From contig NZ_BPQL01000122.1 in assembly GCF_022179225.1 (NCBI RefSeq), positions 1 through 54,051 on the forward strand: 54,051 nt of DNA, written 5' to 3'. Made by a program: the position numbers and the translations under genes. The notes beneath the pieces are model-generated. The model searched no databases, had not been told where the DNA came from, and was given only the letters and a program-made list of their open reading frames with translations. This document shows positions 9,067 through 18,255 of the stretch, piece by piece; the stretch's first letter is position 1; each line of letters begins with the position of its first letter. The DNA comes from Methylobacterium goesingense (GTDB lineage Bacteria; Pseudomonadota; Alphaproteobacteria; Rhizobiales; Beijerinckiaceae).

Positions 9067-9513
9067 TCAGTGCGCGGCGTCGGCCTTCTGCTCGGCGCCG
9101 AGATCGGCGACGATCGCCTCGCGCTCGGCCTCGCCCTCGGCGAGGCGGTGCACGTGCATCTCGGTGGCGCCCTTGTGGCGCGCCCGGGCGACCCAGTTGC
9201 GGTGAAGGCGCTCGCGCGGGCTCTGCCCGGCGGAGGCCACCGAGACCAGTTCGCCGGTGCCGGAGGCGTCCCGGCGCACCGCCAGCACCACGGCCTCGCC
9301 CATGTCGTCGAGTTCCGGCTCGGCGAGTTCGTGGATGCCGACCACGTAGCGCCGGCCCGAGCGTCCACGCCAGGCGCTCAGCACCAGGGCGGGCGTGCCG
9401 CGAAGGCCGGCCGTCGTCCTCAGGCGTTCTTCCCGCACTTCCTGTCTCCGTGCTCGATCGTCCTTCAGGTCGCGGAGTGCGGCCGACCAGGACAGGGCTC
9501 TCTTGTTCGCCAT
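9067..9513 (-). CDS. Hypothetical protein
   Basis: This 148-residue protein is not recognised. The first 35 residues are highly charged (DLKDDRARRQEVREERLR), the middle is beta-like (TPALVLSAWRGRSGRRYVVGIHEL), and the C-terminus is acidic and helical. There is no signal peptide, membrane segment or cysteine cluster. The ATG giving MANKRALSW is preferred over a GTG three codons upstream. Codon use is like its neighbours. It is probably cytoplasmic; function unknown. Confidence 0.6.
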   Translation of the reverse strand: MANKRALSWSAALRDLKDDRARRQEVREERLRTTAGLRGTPALVLSAWRGRSGRRYVVGIHELAEPELDDMGEAVVLAVRRDASGTGELVSVASAGQSPRERLHRNWVARARHKGATEMHVHRLAEGEAEREAIVADLGAEQKADAAH

Positions 9514-9590
9514 TTGTTCCACATTAGTCTTAACGTTTCGTTGGCGTCAAGGACGACGCCCCGCGTCCTTTCAAATGGGGTTCGGGCGAG

Positions 9591-9599
9591 TTATCCACA
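9591..9599 (+). promoter_or_regulatory. Perfect consensus DnaA box TTATCCACA
   Basis: An exact match to the E. coli-type DnaA box lies in the 125-bp gap between the start of the preceding hypothetical gene and the plsC stop. A 9-mer this AT-rich is uncommon in DNA of this composition, but one occurrence may be chance. It could be a DnaA titration or regulatory site. Confidence 0.4.
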
Positions 9600-9638
9600 A
9601 GCGCCGGAGCGCCCGGGCGGGCCGTCCGCGGGGCGCGG

Positions 9639-10424
9639 TCAGGCGACGCGGGAGTCGGTCTCGCGGGCTTCCGTCGGGACTTCCGGGACCACATGACCGC
9701 GGGCGGCGAGCGCGGCCCGGCTGTCGGCCAGGAGCCTGTCCGAGGCGGTCTCGATGCGCTCCTGGACGACCTCGAGGAAGCGGGCCCGGTCGAGGCCGGG
9801 CGGGATCGGGGGCATGAACTCGATCACGGTGGTTCCGGGCCGCCGCACGAGTCTGCGGCGCGGCCAGTACAGGCCGGTATCGAGGGCCACCGGCACGCAG
9901 GGCACGCCGAGGGCGGCGTAAAGGTGGGTGAGGCCGAGCTTGTAGGCGGGGGGCGCACCGGGGGGACGGCGCGTGCCCTCGGGGAAGATGATGAGCTGGC
10001 GCCGGTCACGGATGGCGTCGGCGGCCGCCTCGTTCATGGCGCTCATGGCTCGCGCGCCCTTGCTCCGATCGATGGCGACCATACCGGAGCGCGAGAGATA
10101 CCAGCCGATCAGCGGGATCCAGAGCAGTTCGCGCTTCAGGATGTAGGCGAAATCCGGAAAGCAGGTGACGAGGGCCAGGGTCTCCAGGGCCGACTGGTGC
10201 TTGGCCGCCACCAGCAGCGGCCCCGGTGGAATGTTCTCGACGCCCCGGAACTCCACCGTGATGCCGCCCACGATCTGCAGCAGCCGGAGGGTCACGCGCG
10301 CCCAGAACTGCGCCAGCCGGATCACCGCGCGGCGGGAGACGAGGGTCGGCAGACCGCCGATCGCGATGAGCGTGGTGGCAACGTAGAAGGCGAGGTTGAA
10401 CGCGAGTGAACGAACGAGAAGCAT
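9639..10424 (-). CDS. plsC: 1-acyl-sn-glycerol-3-phosphate acyltransferase
   Basis: This 261-residue membrane acyltransferase makes phosphatidic acid from lysophosphatidic acid. The N-terminal hydrophobic segment (SLAFNLAFYVATTLIAIGGL) precedes the acyltransferase core. Motif I reads AAKHQSALET rather than the usual NHxxxxD; H-Q-x-x-x-E is a variant common in alphaproteobacteria. The phosphate-binding motif IIFPEGTRRPPG and the block VPVALDTGLYW follow. The ATG giving MLLVRSLAF is chosen over one 42 bp upstream, because membrane proteins of this family start just before the hydrophobic segment. Other lysophospholipid acyltransferases share these motifs. Confidence 0.88.
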   Translation of the reverse strand: MLLVRSLAFNLAFYVATTLIAIGGLPTLVSRRAVIRLAQFWARVTLRLLQIVGGITVEFRGVENIPPGPLLVAAKHQSALETLALVTCFPDFAYILKRELLWIPLIGWYLSRSGMVAIDRSKGARAMSAMNEAAADAIRDRRQLIIFPEGTRRPPGAPPAYKLGLTHLYAALGVPCVPVALDTGLYWPRRRLVRRPGTTVIEFMPPIPPGLDRARFLEVVQERIETASDRLLADSRAALAARGHVVPEVPTEARETDSRVA

Positions 10425-10523
10425 CGGGAACCCGGATGAGACAGCCCGGAACGGGGCGCGGCCCAAATCTCCTGTAGCGTGCGCCGCCGCCGCAGGCCAT
10501 CCGGACGCGGGAATGCCTGAGCC

Positions 10524-12272
10524 TCAGTAGCCGTCGGCGAGGGTTCCGCGCTGGCGCGGGTCGGCGGCACCGGCCAGCAGGCCGTCGGCGGCCTGGATCG
10601 AGTTGGCCGAGCCGGAGGTCGCCCCGACCTTGATGCGGTGGCCGCGCGCCCGCAGCAGCGCCAGGGTGTCGGGGGACAGGCCCTCCTCGGCCATCAGCAC
10701 ATCGGGCTGCCACTGGTGGTGGATGCGCGGCGCGGCGACCGCCTCCGCGAGATTCATGCGGAAGTCGAGCACGTTGACGATGACCTGCAGCACCGTCGAG
10801 ATGATGCGGCTGCCCCCCGGGCTCCCCGTGACCAGGACGAGCCGGCCGTCCCGGAACACGAAGGCGGGCGTCATCGAGGAGAGAGGCCGGGCGCCGGGCG
10901 AGACCGCGTTGGCGACGCTGCCGACGAGGCCGTAGGCGTTGAGGGCGCCGGGCTTGGCCGAGAAATCGTCCATCTCGTTGTTCAGCAGCACGCCCGTGCC
11001 CTCGGCCACGAGGCCGAGCCCGTACGAGAAGTTCAGGGTCGTGGTGTTCGAGACCGCGTTGCCGGCGCCGTCGACCACCGAGAAATGCGTGGTCTGGTCG
11101 GATTCGAAGGGGAGGGGATCACCGGCCTTCACCTCGGCGGCGGGCCGGGCGCGGGCAGGGTCGATCCCGGCCCGCAGGCGCGCCGCGTAGGGCTTGGCGA
11201 TCAGGCCCTCCACCGGCACCTGCGTGCGGGCGGGGTCGCCGAGCCAGGTCGCCCGGTCGGCATAGGCCGGCTTCATCGCCTCGGTTAAGGTGTGGAGCGC
11301 GTCGGCGCTGCCTGCGCCCATGCCGGCGAGGTCGAAGCCTTCCAGCACGTTCAGGATCTCGATGAGGTGGATGCCGCCCGAACTCGGCGGCGGCATCGAG
11401 GCGATGGCATAGCCCCGATAGGTGCCCCGCACGGGCTCGCGGACCACCGGACGATAGGCGGCCAGATCCGCAGCCGTCATCACGCCGCCGGCCTCGTGGA
11501 CGGCGGCCGCGATGCGCTCCGCGATGGCGCCGGTGTGGAACGCGTCCGGCCCGTCCCTGGCGATGTGGGCCAGGGTGTCGGCGAGATCCGCCTGGACCAG
11601 CCGGTCGCCGCGCTGGAGGGGTTTGTCGCCCGAGAAGAAGATCTTTCGCGATGAGGGCCAGCGGCCCAGCAGACCGGCGGCGCGGGGCAGGGAATCCGCC
11701 AGCCCCGATTCCACCGGGATGCCCGCGCGGGCGAGCTTTTCCGCCGGGGCGATGAGGTCGGCCAGGGTGAACCGGCCCGATCCGTAGAGGCGGTGCGCCT
11801 CGGCGAGACCCCGCACGGTGCCGGGCACCCCCACCGCCTTGCCGGTGCGGGTGGAGGCGGCGCGATCCGGCTCGCCCTTCCCGTCGAGGAACATGTCGGA
11901 GCGGGCGGCCGCCGGGGCGGTCTCGCGGTAATCGAGGGCGACCGTCTCGTCGCCCTCGGCGCGGTGGATCATCATGAAGCCGCCGCCGCCGAGGTTGCCG
12001 GCGCGCGGCAGCGTCACCGCGAGGGCAAAGCCCACCGCCACGGCAGCGTCGACGGCGTTGCCGCCGGCCTTGAGGATCTCGACGCCGACGCGGGTGGCCT
12101 GCGCCTCCTGCGACGAGACCATGCCGTGGGCACCCAGCACCGGCAGCAGGCGTGCGTCGTCGGATTGGATCGGCGGCGGCTCGGGCACACCCTGCGCAAA
12201 ACTCGGAGCGAGACCCGACCCCGTGGCAGCCAGAACCAACGCGAGGGCAATGCGCGAGGGGGTGAGCCGCAT
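10524..12272 (-). CDS. ggt: Gamma-glutamyltransferase (periplasmic)
   Basis: This 582-residue proenzyme transfers or hydrolyses the gamma-glutamyl group of glutathione. It has a signal peptide (RIALALVLAATGSGLAPSFAQ). The large-subunit block GGNAVDAAVAVGFALAV and GNLGGGGFMMIH are present. The autoprocessing site is in DQTTHFSVVDGAGNAVSNTTT, where the second Thr of the TTH is the expected nucleophile. GSPGGSRIISTVLQVIVN lies in the small subunit. The start codon is one base after the stop of the upstream membrane-protein gene. The ATG giving MRLTPSRI is chosen because it leaves a normal signal peptide. rlmN, the membrane gene and ggt form one run. Confidence 0.93.
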   Translation of the reverse strand: MRLTPSRIALALVLAATGSGLAPSFAQGVPEPPPIQSDDARLLPVLGAHGMVSSQEAQATRVGVEILKAGGNAVDAAVAVGFALAVTLPRAGNLGGGGFMMIHRAEGDETVALDYRETAPAAARSDMFLDGKGEPDRAASTRTGKAVGVPGTVRGLAEAHRLYGSGRFTLADLIAPAEKLARAGIPVESGLADSLPRAAGLLGRWPSSRKIFFSGDKPLQRGDRLVQADLADTLAHIARDGPDAFHTGAIAERIAAAVHEAGGVMTAADLAAYRPVVREPVRGTYRGYAIASMPPPSSGGIHLIEILNVLEGFDLAGMGAGSADALHTLTEAMKPAYADRATWLGDPARTQVPVEGLIAKPYAARLRAGIDPARARPAAEVKAGDPLPFESDQTTHFSVVDGAGNAVSNTTTLNFSYGLGLVAEGTGVLLNNEMDDFSAKPGALNAYGLVGSVANAVSPGARPLSSMTPAFVFRDGRLVLVTGSPGGSRIISTVLQVIVNVLDFRMNLAEAVAAPRIHHQWQPDVLMAEEGLSPDTLALLRARGHRIKVGATSGSANSIQAADGLLAGAADPRQRGTLADGY

Positions 12273-12273
12273 G

Positions 12274-12774
12274 TCAGGCGCGTCCGTTCTCGGATGGTGC
12301 ACCGGCATGCCGGCCGGCGATCAACCAGTAGACGAGGCCCGAGGCCGCGCCGGTGAGGAACAGCACCGCCGTGATGCGCCCCTCCAGGACCAGGGCGTCC
12401 GCGCTCGGCCCGGTCCGGGTGAGACCGCGCGCGAGCCAGGGCACCAGGGCGGTGAGGAGGCCGGTGCCGGCGCCGTACCAGGTCGCGGCGCGCCAGCCGA
12501 GAACCGCACCCAGCACGGCCACCAGGGCGGGCGGCACCACCAGGAGCACGAACAGGGCACGGCCGATGGCGGCGAGGGCGAACAGCAGGGTCTCGGGACC
12601 GATCCCGGAGGCGAGGTCCTCGAGGCCCGTGAACAGGCCTACGAGGCCGAGCCGCGAGAGCGTCTCGCTGGTGGCCGGGTCCAGCATCGCCCCGAGGGTG
12701 AGCACGGCGGCTCCGCACGGGATCGCCAGGACCAGGGCGAGGCCCGCGACGAAGAGAAACCCGAGGACGCGCAC
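12274..12774 (-). CDS. Small integral membrane protein, unknown function
   Basis: This 166-residue protein has about four hydrophobic segments: LGFLFVAGLALVLAIPCG, a long central pair around LFALAAIGRALFVLLVVPPALVAVLGAVLGW, LTALVPWLA, and AVLFLTGAASGLVYWLIAG. No family is recognised. The GTG giving MRVLGFLF starts 7 bp after the rlmN stop. Another GTG further upstream would overlap rlmN by 26 bp. Because it ends one base before ggt it is probably co-transcribed with it, but nothing in the sequence links the functions. Confidence 0.65.
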   Translation of the reverse strand: MRVLGFLFVAGLALVLAIPCGAAVLTLGAMLDPATSETLSRLGLVGLFTGLEDLASGIGPETLLFALAAIGRALFVLLVVPPALVAVLGAVLGWRAATWYGAGTGLLTALVPWLARGLTRTGPSADALVLEGRITAVLFLTGAASGLVYWLIAGRHAGAPSENGRA

Positions 12775-12781
12775 GCGCGCC

Positions 12782-14083
12782 TCAGTCCTCGTCGCCGTCG
12801 TCGGCACCCGCGTAGACGCCTTCGGCGCCGATGCCGTCCTCCAGCATCATCCGCGCGCGGGCGCGCAGCTTCTCGGTCTCGCTCTTGAGCTGGCCGCAGG
12901 CGGCCAGGATGTCGCGCCCGCGCGGGGTGCGGACGGGCGACGCATAGCCGGCTTCATAGATGATTTCCGAGAAGCGCTCGATGCGCTCCCAGTCGGAACA
13001 TTCGTAGGCGCTGCCCGGCCAGGGGTTGAACGGGATCAGGTTGATCTTGGCCGGGATTCCCTTGAGCAGGCGGACCAGCTCCCGCGCGTCGGCATCGCTG
13101 TCGTTGACGCCCTTCAGCATCACGTACTCGAAGGTGATACGGCGGGCGTTGTTGAGGCCGGGGTAGGACCGGCAGGCGGCCAGCAGCTCGGCCAGCGGAT
13201 ACTTGCGGTTCAGGGGCACGAGGGTGTCGCGGATATCGTCGCGCACCGCGTGCAGGGAGATCGCCAGCATGGCGTGGGCCTCGTCGCCGAGGCGCTGCAT
13301 CTGCGGCACGACGCCGGAGGTCGAGACGGTGATGCGCCGGCGCGAGAGCCCGAGACCCTCCTGGTCGGCCATGACGCCGACCGCGTCGACGACGTTATCG
13401 AGGTTGTAGAGCGGCTCACCCATGCCCATGAAAACGATGTTGGTGACCTTGCGCCGGGTCTCGTCCTCGCCCGGTGCCGTCGGGTTCTGGCCGGCCCAGT
13501 CGTTGAGCTGGTCGCGGGCCACCACGACCTGGGCCGTGATCTCGGCCGCCGTCAGGTTACGCACGAGGCGCTGCGTGCCGGTGTGGCAGAACGAGCAGGT
13601 GAGGGTGCAGCCGACTTGGCTCGAGACGCAGAGCGTGCCGCGCCCGCGCCCCGGAATGTAGACGCACTCGATCTCGGCGCCCCGGTTGTGGTCGTGCTTG
13701 CCGGTGGGCGCCATCCGCATCAGCCACTTGCGGGTACCGTCCCGCGAGACCTGCTCGGTGATCACCTCGGGCCGGTCGAGGGTGTAGGCCTGCGCCAACT
13801 GGGCTTTCAGGCCCTTGCCGACATTGGTCATGTCGTCGAAGGCCTTGGCGCCGCGCACGTTGAGCCAGTGCCAGATCTGGCCCGAGCGCATGCGCTGCTC
13901 GCGCTCGGAGACGCCGATGGCGCCGAGCCGACCCTTCAGCTGCTCGCGGGTGAGCCCCACCAGTGACGAGCGCCCCAGGGATGTGGCCGCGTTGTCGATC
14001 TGGGGCTCGAACTCGGGCCGCTTCTCGATTGCGGGAACGGCGCTCGCGTCGCGCCGGGCGGTGTCGAACGACGCCGTCGCCAT
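12782..14083 (-). CDS. rlmN: 23S rRNA/tRNA adenine-C2 methyltransferase RlmN
   Basis: This 433-residue radical SAM enzyme has the CxxxCxxC cluster as CTLTCSFC (Cys159, 163, 166) and the family blocks [33 protein letters not shown] and [10 protein letters not shown]. The acceptor cysteine region [15 protein letters not shown] is near the C-terminus. It methylates A2503 of 23S rRNA and A37 of some tRNAs. The N-terminal 40 or so residues and the acidic tail (AGADDGDED) exceed the core family. It is the first gene of the run with the membrane protein and ggt. Confidence 0.96.
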   Translation of the reverse strand: MATASFDTARRDASAVPAIEKRPEFEPQIDNAATSLGRSSLVGLTREQLKGRLGAIGVSEREQRMRSGQIWHWLNVRGAKAFDDMTNVGKGLKAQLAQAYTLDRPEVITEQVSRDGTRKWLMRMAPTGKHDHNRGAEIECVYIPGRGRGTLCVSSQVGCTLTCSFCHTGTQRLVRNLTAAEITAQVVVARDQLNDWAGQNPTAPGEDETRRKVTNIVFMGMGEPLYNLDNVVDAVGVMADQEGLGLSRRRITVSTSGVVPQMQRLGDEAHAMLAISLHAVRDDIRDTLVPLNRKYPLAELLAACRSYPGLNNARRITFEYVMLKGVNDSDADARELVRLLKGIPAKINLIPFNPWPGSAYECSDWERIERFSEIIYEAGYASPVRTPRGRDILAACGQLKSETEKLRARARMMLEDGIGAEGVYAGADDGDED

Positions 14084-14274
14084 GATGTTGAATAACCTTC
14101 GGACTTGGAATGGGTCCGATATAGGCGATTCAGGGCCGAAACGCGAATGCGGGCCCGAACTGTCCCTGGATCATGCCCTGGATCACGGGACGCGCCCGAT
14201 GCCGACCGATCCACCACGCCGGCTGCCATCGCTCGCTTTCGCGCAGGCGATGGTTAATTTCCGTCAGAAAGTTT

Positions 14275-14694
14275 TTACTGCGCCGGCTTCGCATCGGCCG
14301 GCGGTGCGGGCGCGTCGGTGGCGGCTGCCGGCAGCAGCACGTTCTTGGTCACGTTGCCCTCGGGGCCGTACTCGCCGGCGACCGCCTGACAGGCCTTCTC
14401 GCGGTTGAGCTGCATCTGGTTCGACATCAGGGCGAACATGGTCTGCACCTTCGCTCCGAAGGGACCGCGTGGGCTGACATCGGCGGCGCGAACGTTCTGC
14501 TTCTCCAGCAGCGCGTCGAATTCCTCGGTACCGATGCGGTAGCCGCAGACATTGGCGGCGGCGAAGATGTAGGCCGCGAATTCCAGCGCGTGGGGGGAGG
14601 GCGCGTTGCGGATCTGGCCTTGCGCGGGAAGCATCTGGGCTGGGAGCGCGAGGCACGCGGCGAGGCCGGCGGCCAGCAGGGGACGGGTGAGCAT
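14275..14694 (-). CDS. Secreted hypothetical protein
   Basis: This 139-residue protein has a clear signal peptide (MLTRPLLAAGLAACLALPAQ) and a mature helical domain with two cysteines (ANVCGYRIGTEEF and REKACQAVAGEYGPEG) that may form a disulphide. The tail is rich in Ala and Pro. No named family is recognised; similar short exported proteins are frequent in Methylobacterium. It lies alone between rlmN and ung. The roughly 190-bp gap towards rlmN holds no feature I can support. Confidence 0.7.
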   Translation of the reverse strand: MLTRPLLAAGLAACLALPAQMLPAQGQIRNAPSPHALEFAAYIFAAANVCGYRIGTEEFDALLEKQNVRAADVSPRGPFGAKVQTMFALMSNQMQLNREKACQAVAGEYGPEGNVTKNVLLPAAATDAPAPPADAKPAQ

Positions 14695-14784
14695 GGAGGG
14701 CGTTCCTTACGCGCGGATTCTGAGGCTCCGCTTAGGGGCCTCACATAGATCGCGCCGGCGCCTCGTCAAATCGCGCCGCCCGCC

Positions 14785-15489
14785 TCAGCCGAGGCGCCAG
14801 TCGACGGGGCTCAGCCCGCGCGCCGCGCGCCAGGCGTTGGCAGCCGCGAAGGGGCGGCTGCCGGGAAAGTCCCGCGCGCGATTGAGCGGGGACGGATGCC
14901 CCGATTCGATGAGCCCGTGTCGCTCGGCGTCGACAAGGGCGGCACGGGCCTTCGCCTGGGCGCCCCAGAGCAGGAAGACCGCCGGCTCGGGCCGGGCGGA
15001 GACGGCCGCGACGGCCTGGTCGGTCAGGTCCGACCAGCCGAAGCGCAGATGCGCTCCCGCCTTGCCAGCCTCCACCGTGAGGGCGGCGTTGAGGAGGAGG
15101 ACGCCCTGGCGCGCCCACGGCGTCAGGTCGCCCCGCGTCGGCTTGACCGGCGGGGCCCCCGGCTCGGCGAGTTCGGCCAGGATCACCTTGAGGGAGGCGG
15201 GCAGGCGCCGCGGACCCACATACGAAAAGGCGAGGCCGTTGGCGTCGCCCGGGGTCGGGTAGGGGTCCTGGCCGAGGATGACGATCTTCACGCGCTCCAG
15301 GGGCGTGAGGGTCAGCGCGTTGAAGATGGACTCCGGCGCCGGCAGCACCTGCGCGCCGGCCGCGATGCGGGCATCGACCCGGGCGGCCACCGCGTCGGCG
15401 GCGCCGCCTGCGAAGAAAGGCAGGGCGAGCCAGGACGAGCCGGAGGCGCGGAAGCGCGCGAGGGCATCGGCGACGGGGGTGTCGGACAT
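14785..15489 (-). CDS. ung: Uracil-DNA glycosylase, family 1
   Basis: This 234-residue base-excision repair enzyme removes uracil from DNA. The water-activating loop GQDPYPTPGDANGLAFSY has Asp75, and the leucine-loop motif HPSPLNR has His198. LLLNAALTVE is the usual uracil-pocket strand. The start ATG overlaps the stop of the upstream nucleotidase gene by one base (TGATG), so it is probably translated by re-initiation. The frame is open far upstream, but that part only shadows the nucleotidase. Confidence 0.95.
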   Translation of the reverse strand: MSDTPVADALARFRASGSSWLALPFFAGGAADAVAARVDARIAAGAQVLPAPESIFNALTLTPLERVKIVILGQDPYPTPGDANGLAFSYVGPRRLPASLKVILAELAEPGAPPVKPTRGDLTPWARQGVLLLNAALTVEAGKAGAHLRFGWSDLTDQAVAAVSARPEPAVFLLWGAQAKARAALVDAERHGLIESGHPSPLNRARDFPGSRPFAAANAWRAARGLSPVDWRLG

Positions 15490-17018
15490 CAGCGGACCAG
15501 GATGCGCCCTTCGGCGGGGGCGGGAAGGGGTGCGTGGGCCCGGATATAGGCGATGACTTCGTTGGCCACGAGCTTTCCGTCGCTCCGGCCCACCAGGGTG
15601 CGGCCACGGGCGAGTTCTCCGTAGCCGTTGCCGCCTTCGTAGAGGAAGTCGTTCGCCGCCACCGTGTAGCTGCGCTCCGGCTCGATCGGTGCGCCATCCA
15701 CGGTCAGAGCGGCGATCCGCCGGCCCATCGGCGCGGCGGGATCGACGGTCACGACAAGGCCGGAGACGTGTGGGAAGCGCCCGGCCGGGCGGCCCCAGTC
15801 GGCGAGCGCCCCCTCCAGCAGCGTGCGCACCTGCGCGCCGGTCAGCGAGACCATCACGATGGTGTTGCCGAAGGGCAGTTCGCTGAGGATGTCGCGCCGG
15901 GTCAGCATCGTCTGCGCGGGGTAGAGCTGGTTGCCCCGGATGCCGCCACCGTTGATGACCGCGATCTCGGCGCCGGTCGAGGCCCGCATCGCATCCGCCA
16001 CGAGGTTGCCGAAGCTCGCCTCCCGGACCCGGACCGACGCCGTCCGGCTGTCGAGGGGATCGCGGATCTGTCCCACCGGCAGGGCGAGCTCGCGGGAGAG
16101 CGAGGCCTCCAGGCGCCGCACCACGGCCAGGGTCTCGGGATCGGGGGTGACTTGAGCGGAATCGTGGATGCGGAAGCTCGGGCGCCACGCGACGCTGCGC
16201 GTCCGGCCGCTACCACTCACGGTGGCGGTGACATCGATGGCGGTGACGTACTGGGCGTCGTAGCCGGATTCGGCCATGGCCGTCTGGCCGTCGTAGCGCA
16301 GCACAAGGTCGTGGTCGTGTCCCGAGAGCAGGATGTCCACGAGGCGCGCGGCCACGATGGCGTCGTCCGTGGCCCGGTCGGTGTGGCCGATGCCGACGAC
16401 GAGGTCGACGCCCTCCATGCGCAGGGCCTGGACCTGACGGGACAGTGTCTCGATCTCGGGCTCGAAGCGTAAGCTGCCGGCCTGCGATTTTTCGGGCGTG
16501 CTCGCCAGCGCGATCCCGACCAGCCCGACCCGGAGGCCCCCGAGGGGCACCACCATGCGGTCGCGCAGGCCGGGCAGCGGGCGACCGCCCTCGTCCCGCA
16601 GGTTGGCGGCCAGCACCGGGAAGGTCGCCTCGCCCATGCGTTGGGCGAAGATGGCCGGGCCGAAATCGAACTCGTGGTTGCCCGGCACGAAGACGTCCGG
16701 GGGAGCGATGTTGAGGAGTTCGATGATGTGCGCCCCCCGGTCGATCCCCGACATCAGCGAGGGCGAGAGCGTGTCGCCGGCGTGGACGTAGAGCAGCGGC
16801 ACGCCGCGGGCCCGCTCCGCATTCACGATGGCGGCGAGGCGCGCGAAGCCGCCCCGGCCGTCGGATTCGGCCATCTGGTAGAGGTCGTTGACGAGGAGCA
16901 GGGTGAAGGTCGGGTCGGATGCCGGGGCCGGTGCGGCTACGGCCGTGCCGCCGAGGCCGGCGGTCAGGCCCGCCCCGAGGCCGAGGCCGAGCGTCTGGCG
17001 GCGGTTGGGGCTCGTCAT
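15489..17018 (-). CDS. 5'-nucleotidase/UshA-family metallophosphoesterase, Tat-exported
   Basis: This 509-residue protein has an N-terminal twin-arginine signal (SPNRRQTLGLGLGAGLTAGL). The metallophosphatase domain has HAGDTLSPSLMSG, PGNHEFDFGP, GIGHTDRATDD and LSGHDHDLVL. The 5'-nucleotidase C-terminal domain has VINGGGIRGNQLYPAQTMLTRRDILSELPFGNTIVMVSLTG. It is expected to act in the periplasm on nucleotides or sugar nucleotides. One departure is LLVNDLYQM where the first metal motif usually reads NDxHG; the His is replaced. The ATG giving MTSPNRRQ is chosen because it places the RR motif correctly. ung follows with a one-base overlap. Confidence 0.88.
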   Translation of the reverse strand: MTSPNRRQTLGLGLGAGLTAGLGGTAVAAPAPASDPTFTLLLVNDLYQMAESDGRGGFARLAAIVNAERARGVPLLYVHAGDTLSPSLMSGIDRGAHIIELLNIAPPDVFVPGNHEFDFGPAIFAQRMGEATFPVLAANLRDEGGRPLPGLRDRMVVPLGGLRVGLVGIALASTPEKSQAGSLRFEPEIETLSRQVQALRMEGVDLVVGIGHTDRATDDAIVAARLVDILLSGHDHDLVLRYDGQTAMAESGYDAQYVTAIDVTATVSGSGRTRSVAWRPSFRIHDSAQVTPDPETLAVVRRLEASLSRELALPVGQIRDPLDSRTASVRVREASFGNLVADAMRASTGAEIAVINGGGIRGNQLYPAQTMLTRRDILSELPFGNTIVMVSLTGAQVRTLLEGALADWGRPAGRFPHVSGLVVTVDPAAPMGRRIAALTVDGAPIEPERSYTVAANDFLYEGGNGYGELARGRTLVGRSDGKLVANEVIAYIRAHAPLPAPAEGRILVR

Positions 17019-17176
17019 GGCAGGCATCTCGCGGGGCGGGCGGCGCGATGCCGCCACGGGGCACCCTGTATTTAAGATACCGTCGACGAAGGTGCTACGA
17101 CGACGGGGCGATCGCGCGCGAGGCCCGCGACCACCTGTCAGCCTTTCCGCCCAGCCTTAACGCGACACGCAGTTGT

Positions 17177-18130
17177 TCAGCGCGACACGAAGGTGTCGCG
17201 CACGGCCTTCGCGTTGCGGCGAAGCATCGGCCAGAGCCAGGCGCCGGAGACGAGGAAGACCACGGGCGGCGTCGGCTTCAGCTCGACGGCGAGGCGCCGG
17301 GCGAGGCCGGGGCAGGCCAGGGCGACCGGCGGCGCGTCGGTCTTGGCGTAGACCACGGTGGTGTCCTCGCGCGGGTAGTCCGGGTGCGGCACGAGGCCGG
17401 CCCGGCGCGCCATGAGGTCGAAGGTCTCGCGCACGAAGCCGTGGACGTGGGCGAAGTGGAAGCGCTCGTGCGGCGGCTTGCCGGTGGTGGCCATGTCGGG
17501 CACGGCCGCGAAGAGCACGCCGTCGGGTTTGAGCCAGCGGGACAGGCGTTCCATCACGTCGGCCGGGTCGCGCAGGTGTTCGAGCACGTGCCGTGTCGTG
17601 ACGACGTCGAAATGTCCTTCCGGAAAGCGCTCGTCGCCGGCATCGTCCAGCACCTCGACCCCGTGATGGGTGCGGGCGTAGTTGGCGTAGTCCCGGCCCG
17701 GCTCGATGCCGATGGCTTCGCAGCCCCGCGCGCGGGCCTCGGCCAGGAACTCGCCCGAGCCCGAGCCGAAATCGAGCACGCGAGCGCCCGGCTTCAGCTT
17801 GGGAGCCAGGAGCTCGGCGCGGCCGGCGGCCTCGCGGGCCGAGCGCTTGAGGTGGACGCGGGGCGGGCCGCCCGCGAAGGCGAGCTGGTAATCGGCCCGG
17901 TAGGCGTCGGCGTAGTAGGCGGACAGCTCGGCCGGGGTCGGCATCGGATCGGTGCGGATCAGGCCGCACTGGGTGCAGGCGACGGAGGTCAGGCGCTTCA
18001 GCCGGCGGTCGCTCTCGGCGATCGTCACGGAATCCGCCGAGCCACAGAGATTGCAGGCGGTCGGCCCCCCCGTATAGGGATAGCCGGTGAAGGGCATGAA
18101 GTGGTTGAGGAAGTACCGGGGAGACGGCAT
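17177..18130 (-). CDS. Class I SAM methyltransferase with N-terminal zinc ribbon
   Basis: This 317-residue protein has two CxxC pairs in the first 65 residues (CNLCG and CTQCG), a likely zinc ribbon. The methyltransferase core follows, with ARVLDFGSGSGEFL, IGIEPG and TTRHVLEHLRDP, and a final hydrophobic segment (PVVFLVSGAWLWPML). This layout is common among methyltransferases in polysaccharide or lipid gene clusters, but no such cluster is present here and the substrate is unknown. The last codons form a perfect 9-bp hairpin with a 4-nt loop. It is divergent from hemH. Confidence 0.8.
   Translation of the reverse strand: MPSPRYFLNHFMPFTGYPYTGGPTACNLCGSADSVTIAESDRRLKRLTSVACTQCGLIRTDPMPTPAELSAYYADAYRADYQLAFAGGPPRVHLKRSAREAAGRAELLAPKLKPGARVLDFGSGSGEFLAEARARGCEAIGIEPGRDYANYARTHHGVEVLDDAGDERFPEGHFDVVTTRHVLEHLRDPADVMERLSRWLKPDGVLFAAVPDMATTGKPPHERFHFAHVHGFVRETFDLMARRAGLVPHPDYPREDTTVVYAKTDAPPVALACPGLARRLAVELKPTPPVVFLVSGAWLWPMLRRNAKAVRDTFVSR
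17180..17201 (-). terminator. Hairpin at the 3' end of the methyltransferase gene
   Basis: GCGCGACAC and GTGTCGCGC form a perfect 9-bp stem around a 4-nt loop, overlapping the last seven codons. No run of T follows, so intrinsic termination is uncertain. It may stabilise the 3' end of the transcript. Confidence 0.35.
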
Positions 18131-18255
18131 GTCGCGCCTTCATCCATCGCGTGATCGCTGGAAGGCTCCGTGCTCTAGATAGATATCCCCAACGACACAA
18201 CCTTTGTGAACCCGCCGCTCTCAAGCGCTCACCTCCAGAGCGATACGGAAACCCG

